Of a stretch of 10,540 nt of DNA, positions 1 to 6,908 are shown piece after piece. The notes beneath the pieces were generated by a model. The model saw nothing but the letters and a program-made list of their open reading frames with translations, was not told where the DNA came from and searched no databases. This DNA is from Candidatus Aerophobota bacterium (GTDB lineage Bacteria > Aerophobota > Aerophobia > Aerophobales > JAGHCO01): assembly GCA_021160405.1 (NCBI GenBank), contig JAGHCO010000180.1, forward strand, positions 1-10,540, read 5' to 3'. Position 1 is the first letter of the stretch, and every line of letters begins with the position of its first letter. Position numbers and translations under genes: made by a program.

Positions 1-6
1 CCCTGA

Positions 7-29
7 CCCTCTCCCGCAAGGGGAGAGGG
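7..29. repeat. GC-rich perfect hairpin at the left edge
   Basis: Arms CCCTCTCCC (7-15) and GGGAGAGGG (21-29) pair perfectly over 9 bp around a 5-nt loop. The sequence is far more GC-rich than its surroundings. No T-run follows on the + strand, so a classical intrinsic terminator is not shown, although it could end a gene lying to the left. Hairpins of this wording (CTCTCCC-GCAA-GGGGAGAG) recur between genes in many bacteria, so I call it an intergenic repeat. That recurrence is from memory and was not checked here. Confidence 0.6.
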
Positions 30-73
30 AAAAGGAATTTGACAATACCTTAAGAGTTATTGGAGAGAAGAAA

Positions 74-1471
74 ATGATAGAGTATGATGATGTAAGCCCT
101 TTAGATTACAGATACTATAAGGGAGAACCAAAACTTTTTCAAGCATTAAAACCCTTAGCATCAGAGGAAGCTTACATTAAATACGAGCTCAAGGTGGAAT
201 CCTCTCTTGTAAAAGCAATGGCTAAAATTGGCATCTGCGAGCAGAAAATAGCTGATGAAGTTGAGAAAGCCTGTGAAAAAGTAACAGCTCAAGAAGTGTA
301 TAAAGAGGAAGAGAAAACACAGCATAACATAAGAGCACTCGTTAACTGCATTAAATCTAAGCTAAGCAACAGGGCAAAACCTTATGTACATCTTTTTGCT
401 ACCTCATCAGATATTATTGATACTGCAACAGCTATGAGGTTAAAACATCTATGTAGAGAGGTCCTTTTGCCAAGTCTTAAAGAATTGGAGCATATATTAA
501 TTAGGATTGCACTAGATACACAAGATATTGTTCAAATTGGCCGTACTCATGGCCAGCATGCAGAACCAATTACTTTTGGATTTGCCATAGCAGAATACGT
601 GGATAGGATTGGAAACTGCTTTGAGAAAATTAAGAGGGCATCTGAAAATCTTCGTGGAAAAATCTCTGGGGCAGTGGGAGCTTACAACGCTTTCTCATTG
701 GTGAGTGAGAGATATGGGATAAGCCCTGAGAGTTTTGAAGAGAAAGTTTTAGAACAGTTAGATTTAAAACCAGGAAGATACTCAACTCAGATAGTTGAAC
801 CAGAATATCTAAGTGACTTAGTTTATGCTGTGATTTCCTGCTTCTCTGTGTTAGCAAATTTATGCGATGATATAAGACATCTATATAGAACAGAGATAGG
901 GGAGGTAACTAAAAAATTAGAAAGGGAAAGAATTGGCTCATCTACAATGCCGCACAAGATAAATCCATGGAATTTTGAACATGTTAAGAGTATGTGGAAA
1001 GCCTTTATGCCAAGAATTATAACTGTATTTATGGATCAAATTTCAGAACATCAAAGAGACTTAACTAATTCAGCATCTAATAGGTTTGTAATAGAAATTT
1101 TCGTGTCCTTTATACACTCTGTTAATCGGTTAATCACCTCACTTGGGAAGATAGAAGTTAACACAGAAAACATTAGACACAATTTAGAGCTAAGTAAGGA
1201 CAAGATTGTAGCTGAACCACTATACATACTCCTTTCAATGTATGGTCATCCTGATGGCTATGGACATGTCCGAAAATTACTTGCTAAGGCAAAACAAAGT
1301 GGGAAAAAGCTCAATAAACTTATCTGGGAAGATTCGGAAACTAAATCATACATAGACAGATTCACTGACAAGGAAAGAAAGATTTTGGAGGACCCTAAAA
1401 GATACATTGGTGAGGCGAAAAGAAAAACAGAAAAGATATGTAGCTTTTGGGAAGATGCCCTTTCCCTTTAG
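74..1471 (+). CDS. purB: adenylosuccinate lyase
   Basis: This enzyme cleaves adenylosuccinate to AMP and fumarate, and SAICAR to AICAR and fumarate, in cytosolic purine synthesis. It belongs to the fumarase/aspartase superfamily and normally works as a homotetramer. The family blocks are visible in order: TSSDIIDTAT near residue 111, GRTHGQHAEP at 156-165 with the presumed catalytic His159, and the signature SSTMPHKINP at 289-298, in which Ser290 should be the mobile-loop catalytic base. At 465 residues it is full length, slightly longer than the roughly 430 to 456 of well-known bacterial enzymes. The ATG at 74 has GGAGAG at 62-67 with 6-nt spacing. No other purine gene lies nearby, so it is not in a pur operon here. 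The next gene starts 18 nt downstream and is probably co-transcribed. Confidence 0.96.
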   Translation: MIEYDDVSPLDYRYYKGEPKLFQALKPLASEEAYIKYELKVESSLVKAMAKIGICEQKIADEVEKACEKVTAQEVYKEEEKTQHNIRALVNCIKSKLSNRAKPYVHLFATSSDIIDTATAMRLKHLCREVLLPSLKELEHILIRIALDTQDIVQIGRTHGQHAEPITFGFAIAEYVDRIGNCFEKIKRASENLRGKISGAVGAYNAFSLVSERYGISPESFEEKVLEQLDLKPGRYSTQIVEPEYLSDLVYAVISCFSVLANLCDDIRHLYRTEIGEVTKKLERERIGSSTMPHKINPWNFEHVKSMWKAFMPRIITVFMDQISEHQRDLTNSASNRFVIEIFVSFIHSVNRLITSLGKIEVNTENIRHNLELSKDKIVAEPLYILLSMYGHPDGYGHVRKLLAKAKQSGKKLNKLIWEDSETKSYIDRFTDKERKILEDPKRYIGEAKRKTEKICSFWEDALSL

Positions 1472-1489
1472 TTTAAAGAAGAGGAAAAA

Positions 1490-1846
1490 ATGGCAAACAA
1501 AGCTATAGAGGCATTAGTTAAAAAACAACTAAAGTGGTATAAAGCGCAAATAGCAGTGCTCTGGCTTCTTATTGGGTTAGGAGCCATTCTTATCCCAACA
1601 GGGATAGGGGTTTACTTTTATGTTGGCAAGCTAACAATCGTTCAACAATTCTCCAGCTTTCCTGCTAAGAGTTACATAATAGCTCAATTAAGGATGGTAT
1701 GTATATTTGCCAGGGTATTAGGTATTGTTTTTTCTCTCACTGGTATAGCTTCCATAATTTCTGCACTGGATAGGTTATCTCTTACTAAATCTATGCATAG
1801 AATGGCCTCTTCCATTAGTAAAGATGAGCTAAAGAATCTGCCTTAA
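1490..1846 (+). CDS. small two-helix membrane protein, unknown function
   Basis: I do not recognise a family. The 118-residue product has a basic, amphipathic start (residues 1-18), a hydrophobic helix at about 20-47 rich in Gly, Leu and Ile (LWLLIGLGAILIP), and a second at about 68-91 (MVCIFARVLGIVFSLTGIAS). It ends in a soluble tail of about 27 residues with several Lys and Ser. A two-pass inner-membrane protein with both termini in the cytoplasm is the simplest reading. GAGG at 1481-1484 lies 5 nt before the ATG, and the gap to purB is only 18 nt, which suggests co-transcription. Nothing in the sequence ties it to purine synthesis. It could be real but lineage-specific. The coding call rests on the ribosome site, the coherent hydrophobic pattern and the position. 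Confidence 0.75.
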   Translation: MANKAIEALVKKQLKWYKAQIAVLWLLIGLGAILIPTGIGVYFYVGKLTIVQQFSSFPAKSYIIAQLRMVCIFARVLGIVFSLTGIASIISALDRLSLTKSMHRMASSISKDELKNLP

Positions 1847-1950
1847 AAAATCCCCATCCACAGCAACCAACTTTAATTCTTGTCATTGAGATATACCTTG
1901 CTTTGCTTACCTATATTTTAACATCTTTAAAGGGAAAATCCACTCCATCA

Positions 1951-1979
1951 TTGATAATTTTTTTATTTTATTGTATAAT
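1951..1979 (+). promoter_or_regulatory. sigma70-type promoter for the nucleotidyltransferase-HEPN gene
   Basis: TTGATA at 1951-1956 and TATAAT at 1974-1979 are separated by 17 bp, which is close to the bacterial housekeeping consensus. Transcription would start near 1986, leaving a leader of only about 11 nt before the ATG at 1997. The AAGGTGAG at 1981-1988 would then sit at the very 5' end and could be partly lost. Either the start site lies slightly upstream or the leader is unusually short. Confidence 0.65.
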
Positions 1980-1996
1980 TAAGGTGAGAAAAATAA

Positions 1997-2734
1997 ATGC
2001 AAGAAATCACTCTCGTCCCTCAAAAAATAGCCAAAGAAATAGAAGATGTTCTCCAATCTCTTAGGGATGAATTTGGGGATAATCTCCTGTCCCTTATCCT
2101 CTACGGCTCCTGGGCAAAGGGAGGAGCAAGAGAGGATTCAGATATTGACCTCCTTGCAATTTTTAAGACAGTCAATAAAGATGCAGCCAAAAAGGTAAAT
2201 AAAATATCTTCAAATATAGAACTTCGGTACAAAAGAGATATAACTCTTCTTCCTGTTAAGGTAGATAAATTTAAGATGGAATATCTTCCTCTTTTTACAG
2301 CGGCAAAGAGGGAAGGAATCATTGTGTTTGGAGATATTGACCTTAAAGAAAATCCTGAATCCCCACAGGTGAAATATAAGGACTTTTTTAGAAAATCTGT
2401 AGCGTTTGAAAGCAAAAAAGTAGAAATTGCAGAAAAGATACTTCAAGATGGGCTTCCATCAGGAGTTTTTTCTCTGTGTTTTGTAGCCTCAAAGCATCTT
2501 CTCCAGGCAGGACTTGCCATGAAGGGAGTGGGTTTTTCCAGCAAGGTAAAGATACTTTTACCCCTTATAGAAAAGCATTTTGGCTGCGATATTGCATCTT
2601 CTTTTAAACAACTCTTCTCATCTTATATAAAGACAGAGTATCAACTTCACTTTCCAGATAAACATGAAGCTATATTGGCTGTAAAAAATGCCAAAAGGAT
2701 AATTAAGAAAGTAAAAAAGTGCAATGAGATATAA
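1997..2734 (+). CDS. fused nucleotidyltransferase (MNT) and HEPN-like protein
   Basis: The N-terminal half is a DNA polymerase beta-fold nucleotidyltransferase. It carries the hallmark Gly37-Ser38, then Asp49 and Asp51 (LYGSWAKGG...DSDIDLL), and Asp81 in RDITLLP is a plausible third metal ligand. The C-terminal half (about 130-245) is all-helical and resembles a HEPN domain, although a clear R-x4-6-H ribonuclease motif is not obvious. In two-gene HEPN/MNT toxin-antitoxin systems, the MNT protein blocks the HEPN toxin by AMPylating it. Here both halves are in one chain, which could mean a self-contained module or a drug- or RNA-modifying transferase of the kanamycin-nucleotidyltransferase type. 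AAGGTGAG at 1981-1988 precedes the ATG by 8 nt. A flavodoxin remnant follows at 2751. The nucleotidyltransferase half is secure. The HEPN call is an inference from helix pattern and layout. Confidence 0.82.
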   Translation: MQEITLVPQKIAKEIEDVLQSLRDEFGDNLLSLILYGSWAKGGAREDSDIDLLAIFKTVNKDAAKKVNKISSNIELRYKRDITLLPVKVDKFKMEYLPLFTAAKREGIIVFGDIDLKENPESPQVKYKDFFRKSVAFESKKVEIAEKILQDGLPSGVFSLCFVASKHLLQAGLAMKGVGFSSKVKILLPLIEKHFGCDIASSFKQLFSSYIKTEYQLHFPDKHEAILAVKNAKRIIKKVKKCNEI

Positions 2735-2750
2735 ATAAGGAAGACTAATT

Positions 2751-2823
2751 ATGAAGATATTGGTTGTGTATTACTCCTGGAAAAGGAAATGAGATAGGGA
2801 GAAAATTTTTAGCTGTGAGGTAA
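2751..2823 (+). pseudogene. flavodoxin remnant with large internal deletion
   Basis: The first 30 bases from the ATG encode MKILVVYYSW and match the start of the intact flavodoxin at 7552 in 24 of 30 positions. After Trp the sequence jumps to a stretch from 2782 reading KGNEIGRKFL in another frame. That stretch matches the tail of the same flavodoxin (KGEEIGREFL, about 7999-8028) in 27 of 30 bases. About 140 codons are therefore missing and the two ends are out of frame, so the initial frame stops at 2790-2792. The junction sits at an A/G-rich stretch (AAAAGGA), consistent with deletion between short direct repeats. The remnant lies 16 nt after a nucleotidyltransferase gene, just as the intact flavodoxin follows one. 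Confidence 0.85.
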
Positions 2824-2848
2824 GAGAACTGGAGGAATGGTATATATT

Positions 2849-3505
2849 ATGAGTAATCATTATCCTAAATCAAGAGTTGAAATTAAAGGATTTACTGCAA
2901 AATATTACGATACACTTATGAATGTTGTAACTTTTGGGAAATATTCTTCGTTCATTGAAAAAGTGATTGAGTTAATGAGAATTAGACCTACTGATAGAAT
3001 CCTTGATTTAGGAGCAGGCACTGGTAGAAATGCTTGTTTAATTATGAGGTATCTTTCCCTAGAGGGAGAATTGGTTAGCCTTGATATTTCAAAAGAGATG
3101 ATTGTGCAATTTGAGAAAAGGTGTGCTAATTTCTCAAATGTCAAGATTATCAATCAAAGAATTGACCAGCCTTTGCCTTACAAGGATGAGTTTGATAAAG
3201 TATTTATCTGTTTTGTTTTGCACGGATTCCCACAAACTGTGAGAGAGGTAATTATTGACAATGCCTTTAGAGCATTAAAAAATGGCGGTGAATTCTTTAT
3301 TTTGGATTACAATGAATTCTCTTTAAGAGATACACCTTTTTATTTAACACTTGCCTTTAAACTTATAGAATGTCCCTATGCTTTTGATTTTATTAAAAAA
3401 GATTGGAAGGAAATACTATCTAAGGTAGGATTTAACCATTTTAAGAAACATTATTTTTTTAGCAAGTATGTGAGATTACTTAAGGTAGTAAAGAATGTGG
3501 AATAG
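2849..3505 (+). CDS. class I SAM-dependent methyltransferase
   Basis: The protein has a Rossmann-type SAM-binding core. Motif I is ILDLGAGTGRNA (residues about 51-62), the acidic end of strand beta-2 is LVSLDIS (Asp79), and later there is an ALKNGGEFFILDYNEF block typical of UbiE/COQ5-like and methyltransf_11/25 enzymes. The substrate cannot be read from sequence. At 218 residues its length suits a small-molecule or quinone-type methyltransferase. The frame is open from an ATG at 2837, but GGAGG at 2831-2835 lies only 1 nt before it. The ATG at 2849, 13 nt downstream of GGAGG, is the better start. It follows the nucleotidyltransferase gene and the flavodoxin remnant without a clear promoter of its own, so read-through from 1951 is likely. 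Confidence 0.88.
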   Translation: MSNHYPKSRVEIKGFTAKYYDTLMNVVTFGKYSSFIEKVIELMRIRPTDRILDLGAGTGRNACLIMRYLSLEGELVSLDISKEMIVQFEKRCANFSNVKIINQRIDQPLPYKDEFDKVFICFVLHGFPQTVREVIIDNAFRALKNGGEFFILDYNEFSLRDTPFYLTLAFKLIECPYAFDFIKKDWKEILSKVGFNHFKKHYFFSKYVRLLKVVKNVE

Positions 3506-3519
3506 AATAAGGAATTCCG

Positions 3520-3735
3520 CTGATTAAAAATCCTGATATTTTAGAGCAGTTGGAAACATAAGAAAAGATAACCTATCTTTTAAACAAGCCTTATCTATTT
3601 TTGAGGCTATGTGGAAAGAAGGGGTAAGCCTTGGTGTTTTACCACCCAGGGATCCTCTGGAAGGTATAGATGTAGATATAAGAGTTGCAAGGATTCTCAA
3701 TTGTTTGAAGAAATCTTAGCTAAACTTGCCCTGGC
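3520..3735 (+). pseudogene. broken copy of the 68-residue protein/nucleotidyltransferase cassette
   Basis: This stretch duplicates 6702-6919. From about 3575 to 3730 the two differ at only about four bases. The copy is dead. Its start codon is CTG where the intact one has TTG, a 7-bp deletion near 3560 shifts the frame and gives an immediate TAA, and similarity stops at about 3730-3735, just after the first ten codons of the overlapping nucleotidyltransferase. The ribosome site AAGGA (3509-3513) and its spacing are preserved. The high identity implies a recent duplication or gene conversion followed by decay. Positions 3736-3794 hold nothing I can identify. Confidence 0.9.
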
Positions 3736-3794
3736 AAACAGATACCGGAGAAAAAATAGAGGGTGAGGTAAACTTTTCGAAGATAATTTTGCTT

Positions 3795-3830
3795 AATCGT
3801 ATTTGACATAATACGATTTCTTAGTATAAT
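3795..3830 (+). promoter_or_regulatory. promoter with palindromic operator for the DUF4143 ATPase
   Basis: TTGACA (3803-3808) and TATAAT (3825-3830) are both perfect consensus boxes with a 16-bp spacer. The perfect inverted repeat AATCGTAT (3795-3802) / ATACGATT (3811-3818) surrounds the -35 box, with TTGACATA as the 8-bp centre. A protein bound there would block RNA polymerase, so this looks like a repressor operator. Which protein binds is unknown, as no helix-turn-helix gene is adjacent. Transcription would start near 3837, giving a short leader before the ATG at 3851. Confidence 0.8.
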
Positions 3831-3850
3831 TGTTTCCTAAAGAAAATGAT

Positions 3851-5149
3851 ATGGAAAGTTTAAAGTATCTTATAAGTGAATGGCTGGAAAGTGATTTACC
3901 TTTTCTTGTGGAACGTGGAATGGGGACAGGAAAAATCCCCCCTGATGTTGGATTTGTTATAACCGGCGTGAGACGTTCAGGAAAAACTTACCTTATTTAT
4001 GAAATAGCCCAGAAGTTAAGAAGGGAAATCCCTCACCAAAACATAATCTATATAAACTTTGAGGATGATAGACTCTATCCCTTGAAAGGTGATGAATTAA
4101 GAAAACTCCCCGATGTCTATTTTGAATACTTCTCTCCCAATGAGGATTACCCTATATGGCTTCTTCTGGATGAAGTTCAGAATATACCAAACTGGGAAAG
4201 GAGCATAAGGACATTCCTTGATCGAAGGATTGCAAGAGTTGTAGTAACAGGCTCAAGCTCAAAGCTTCTACCAGGGGAAATAGCAACTTCTCTTCGAGGT
4301 AGAACACTCACTGAAACAGTTTATCCTCTTGGGTTTAAAGAATTCTTAAGGTTTAAAGAATTTAAGGTGAAAAGTCCACAGTCCCTTCTCTATAGTCCAC
4401 AAAAACCTAAGGTCTTAAAATTTTTTAATGAGTTTCTGGAATACGGCGGGTTTCCACAGGTTGTATTATCAAAAGAAAAAGAAGAGCTTCTTCGAGAGTA
4501 TTATCGTGCCATATTCTACCGGGATATTGTAGAGAGATTTAAAATAAGGAATCTTTCTCTTTTTGAGAATTTTCTTAAACTTCTCATCCATCAAAATGCT
4601 TCTCTTTTTACCCTGGGTAAGGCAGATAATTTTCTTAAAACACTTGGATTCAAGATTACAAAATCAACCCTCGCTGAATATCTATTTTACATAAAGTCAG
4701 CCTTTCTTCTCTTTGAAATTTCTTTATTTTCTTACAGCACAAAAGATAGGCTCCAATATCCAAGAAAGATTTACACTATAGACACCGGACTTGTAAACTC
4801 GGTAACCTTCAGGTATTCCCATAATTACGGGAGGATGCTTGAAAATGCAATATTTCTTGAGCTACTCAGAAGAGGAAAAGAGGTCTATTACTGGAAGACA
4901 AAAAATAATTACGAAGTAGATTTTGTTATAATAGAGGGTTTCAAGGTAAAAGAACTTATACAGGTTGTATGGGATATTTCTGATGAAAAGACTATAAAGC
5001 GTGAAGAAAGGGCTTTGCTTAAGGCTATGGGAGAGTTTAATCTTGATAAAGGGCTAATACTTACAAAGGATTACAGTGAAAGAAAGAAAATCAAAGGTAA
5101 AGAAATTTTATACCAGCCGGCCTGGCTATGGATACTTGAATATGAGTAA
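3851..5149 (+). CDS. AAA_14/DUF4143-family ATPase
   Basis: This is a member of the large prokaryotic ATPase family with an N-terminal AAA_14 domain and a C-terminal DUF4143 domain. Walker A is GVRRSGKT (39-46, Lys45) and Walker B is WLLLDE (103-108, Asp107-Glu108). VVTGSSSKLL (131-140) is the usual sensor-like strand, followed by the family's SLRGRTLTETVYPLGFKEF block. The DUF4143 part (about 205-425) ends in a PD-(D/E)XK-like pattern around NYEVDFVI (Asp357) and ELIQVVWD. Its physiological role is poorly known, and the family is common in mobile and accessory regions. The frame also opens at a TTG at 3830, but that lies inside the -10 box. The ATG at 3851 is downstream of the predicted transcript start and is chosen, although its ribosome site is weak. 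The 432-residue length is typical and complete. Confidence 0.9.
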   Translation: MESLKYLISEWLESDLPFLVERGMGTGKIPPDVGFVITGVRRSGKTYLIYEIAQKLRREIPHQNIIYINFEDDRLYPLKGDELRKLPDVYFEYFSPNEDYPIWLLLDEVQNIPNWERSIRTFLDRRIARVVVTGSSSKLLPGEIATSLRGRTLTETVYPLGFKEFLRFKEFKVKSPQSLLYSPQKPKVLKFFNEFLEYGGFPQVVLSKEKEELLREYYRAIFYRDIVERFKIRNLSLFENFLKLLIHQNASLFTLGKADNFLKTLGFKITKSTLAEYLFYIKSAFLLFEISLFSYSTKDRLQYPRKIYTIDTGLVNSVTFRYSHNYGRMLENAIFLELLRRGKEVYYWKTKNNYEVDFVIIEGFKVKELIQVVWDISDEKTIKREERALLKAMGEFNLDKGLILTKDYSERKKIKGKEILYQPAWLWILEYE

Positions 5150-5174
5150 ACTCCATTTTTTAAAGGAGGAAAAA

Positions 5175-5603
5175 ATGCGGAAGGTAAAAATTAATTTAAG
5201 CGAGTTAATGGATGCCTTTGAGAATTGCCGTAGTGGGTATGAGTTCTATCTGGATACAAAAACTGGGGAGCTGTTATACACATCAGATGAATTTATGGAC
5301 CCGGAAGAGACTAAAAAAATTTATGAAAGAATGGAAGATGAACCTGAAAGGTACTTGAGCGTCCCTGAAAGAAGCTCCAGAGAAGGATACCAAGATATGG
5401 TTGCCTTTACCGAATCTTTAGAGGATGAGGATTTGCAAGAAAAGCTCTGGATTGCTCTAAATGGTAGAGGTGCTTTTCGTAGGTTTAAAGATGTGCTTTT
5501 GAACTACCCAGAAAAGAGAGAGGAATGGTTCGCCTTCAAAGATGAAAGGCTCGAAAGACGTGTTATGGATTGGCTGGAGGAAAATGGAATAGAGCTTGCA
5601 TAG
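5175..5603 (+). CDS. UPF0158-family protein
   Basis: This 142-residue acidic protein resembles the uncharacterised UPF0158 family. It has an N-terminal block of KVKINLSELMDAFEN type, a central GELLYTSDEFMDPEE strand-turn, and a conserved C-terminal core with LNGRGAFRRFKDVL and EREEWFAFKDER-like wording leading to DWLEENGI. No catalytic residues are established for the family. The reading frame is open from 5076, overlapping the ATPase gene, but a strong AAAGGAGGAA site (5162-5171) places the real start at the ATG at 5175. The gap to the upstream ATPase is 25 nt, so the two are probably one operon under the palindrome-marked promoter at 3795-3830. Confidence 0.88.
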   Translation: MRKVKINLSELMDAFENCRSGYEFYLDTKTGELLYTSDEFMDPEETKKIYERMEDEPERYLSVPERSSREGYQDMVAFTESLEDEDLQEKLWIALNGRGAFRRFKDVLLNYPEKREEWFAFKDERLERRVMDWLEENGIELA

Positions 5604-5788
5604 AGCCGAGGATTTTTGGCACGGGTAAAAATTGGAGAGAACCTTTCATTAAATTGAAATAGGGCATAAAAATAGAATTATGAAGGATTGGAAGAAAACT
5701 AACAATGAGCTAAGAAGAGTAAATATTGAAGATTCTGGTAATGTCAAAAATTTTATGATACAATACTTAAATACAAGCTGAGAAAATT

Positions 5789-6562
5789 ATGATAACACTC
5801 ATTTCATTCTTAATAGTCATTGTCTTTTCAATAATTGTAGTGCGAATTGGAACAGTGGCTTTAAAGATGACAGGACTTTCACGAGATGTAGCTGCTTTTC
5901 AGGCTCAATCAGCCTTTTGTGGAGTAGGGTTTACTACTTCAGAATCCGAAGCGATTGTCTCTCATCCTGTCCGAAGGAGAATTCTTCGCATTCTAATGTT
6001 GTTGGGCAGCGCTGGTTTAACCTCTGCAGTTGCCACCCTAATTCTTACCTTTATCGGGCAATCGGCAAAGGAAGTCGCAGTTCGGTGCGGACTGATCGGT
6101 ATTGGCTTAACTATTTTGTGCTTTTTCGCCTACTCACAGTGGGTAGATAGCATAATAAGTAGATTAATTGAAAAACTTCTAACAAGATATACTACATTGC
6201 GGGTTTATGATTATGAGCAACTTTTTGGGTTAAGTAGAGGCTTTGCTATTTCAGAGTTTAAGGTGCATAAGAAAAACTGGTTAGCTGAACGAAGTCTCAA
6301 GGAATTGGAGCTGAATCAAGAAGGAGTTCTTGTGGTTGGTGTATATCGTAGAGTAAATGGAGAGGAGAAATATATTGGTGCGCCACAGGGAGATACAGTA
6401 ATTAAAACTGGGGATATCGTAATTTGCTATGGCCGTGAAGATGCAATACTCGCCCTATCCCATCGAATGAAGGGAATAGCAGGTGATAGAGAACGCAAGG
6501 AAGCTGTGAAAAAAGAGCAAAAGTTAGAGAAAATCAGAGAAGCGCAGGATGGTTTTGATTGA
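5789..6562 (+). CDS. membrane protein with C-terminal TrkA-C (RCK_C) domain
   Basis: The 257-residue product begins with a transmembrane helix (about 2-25). A short segment follows, SAFCGVGFTTSESE (42-55), whose wording recalls the pore loops of TrkH/KtrB K+ transporters. Two further helices lie at about 66-90 and 97-118. The soluble part at about 140-228 fits a TrkA-C domain, with strand-rich wording GVLVVGVYRRVNG and the end pattern TVIKTGDIVICYGRED. Such domains bind nucleotides such as cyclic-di-AMP or other small ligands and gate ion transport. The tail (230-257) is highly charged and probably coiled or disordered. The protein is too short to be a full K+ channel, and no trk or ktr gene is in view. 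It may regulate an ion transporter encoded elsewhere. The start ATG has only a weak GAGAA site (5781-5785). The 5604-5788 gap holds no convincing gene. Confidence 0.85.
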   Translation: MITLISFLIVIVFSIIVVRIGTVALKMTGLSRDVAAFQAQSAFCGVGFTTSESEAIVSHPVRRRILRILMLLGSAGLTSAVATLILTFIGQSAKEVAVRCGLIGIGLTILCFFAYSQWVDSIISRLIEKLLTRYTTLRVYDYEQLFGLSRGFAISEFKVHKKNWLAERSLKELELNQEGVLVVGVYRRVNGEEKYIGAPQGDTVIKTGDIVICYGREDAILALSHRMKGIAGDRERKEAVKKEQKLEKIREAQDGFD

Positions 6563-6630
6563 TATAATAAGATGAGAGGCTCAAAAAGCGTTATGCAGTG
6601 ACTGAAAGAGAAGGAGATAGAATATAATCT

Positions 6631-6659
6631 TTGCCTAATTATATATTTTCTGGTAAAAT
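6631..6659 (+). promoter_or_regulatory. extended -10 promoter for the 68-residue protein/nucleotidyltransferase pair
   Basis: TTGCCT (6631-6636) and TAAAAT (6654-6659) lie 17 bp apart. A TGG immediately precedes the -10, giving the TGN extended -10 element. Transcription would start near 6666, about 36 nt before the TTG start at 6702. The degraded copy of this cassette at 3520 does not carry an equivalent promoter directly upstream, because a methyltransferase gene ends there. Confidence 0.6.
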
Positions 6660-6701
6660 AATCCTAAATAATGGGTTCAAAAGAGATAAAAAGGATTTCC
6701 C

Positions 6702-6908
6702 TTGATTAAAAATCCTGATATTTTAGAGCAGTTGGAAACAGAGGTGATAAAAAAAGATAACCTATCTTTTAAGCAAGCCTTATCTATTTTTGAGGCTATG
6801 TGGAAAGAGGGAGTAAGCCTTGGTGTTTTACCACCCAAGGATCCTCTGGAAGGTATAGATGTAGATATAAGAGTTGCAAGGATTCTCAATTGTTTGAAGA
6901 AATCTTAG
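6702..6908 (+). CDS. 68-residue protein, putative partner of the overlapping nucleotidyltransferase
   Basis: I do not recognise a named family. The product starts at TTG with AAGGA (6691-6695) 6 nt upstream. It reads as mostly helical, with an acidic/basic N-terminal part (residues 1-35, NPDILEQLETEVIKKD and SFKQALSIFEAMWKEG), a Gly/Pro turn (LGVLPPKDPLEG) and a final helix (DVDIRVARILNCLKK). It has no membrane segment and no recognised DNA-binding motif. Its last 19 bases overlap the next gene in another frame, a tight arrangement typical of translational coupling and of toxin-antitoxin pairs. A broken near-identical copy at 3520 retains this gene together with only the first codons of the nucleotidyltransferase. 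The pair having been copied together supports a functional link. The role as antitoxin, chaperone or specificity partner is conjecture. Confidence 0.72.
   Translation: MIKNPDILEQLETEVIKKDNLSFKQALSIFEAMWKEGVSLGVLPPKDPLEGIDVDIRVARILNCLKKS

Noticed and set aside
7..29. Hairpin as an intrinsic terminator
   Set aside because: The stem is strong but no T-run follows, and the gene it would end is outside the window.
39..44. TTGACA upstream of purB as a -35 box
   Set aside because: No acceptable -10 lies 15-19 bp downstream; that position is occupied by the GGAGAG ribosome site.
630..857. Minus-strand open frame inside purB, and similar antisense frames inside the genes at 1997, 2849, 6890 and 7552
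   Set aside because: They mirror well-supported genes, have biased shadow composition and lack ribosome sites.
5754..5764. TATGAT/TACAAT as a -10 box for the TrkA-C gene
   Set aside because: No -35-like sequence at proper spacing; the nearest TTGAAG is 22 bp from TATGAT.
5680..5781. 33-codon open frame before the TrkA-C gene (MKDWKKTNNELRRVN start)
   Set aside because: It has no ribosome site and no recognisable relative; this length is expected by chance in AT-rich DNA.
5917..6150. Alternative + frame of 77 codons inside the TrkA-C gene
   Set aside because: It overlaps a coherent membrane protein in another frame, and its translation looks like a frame-shifted shadow.
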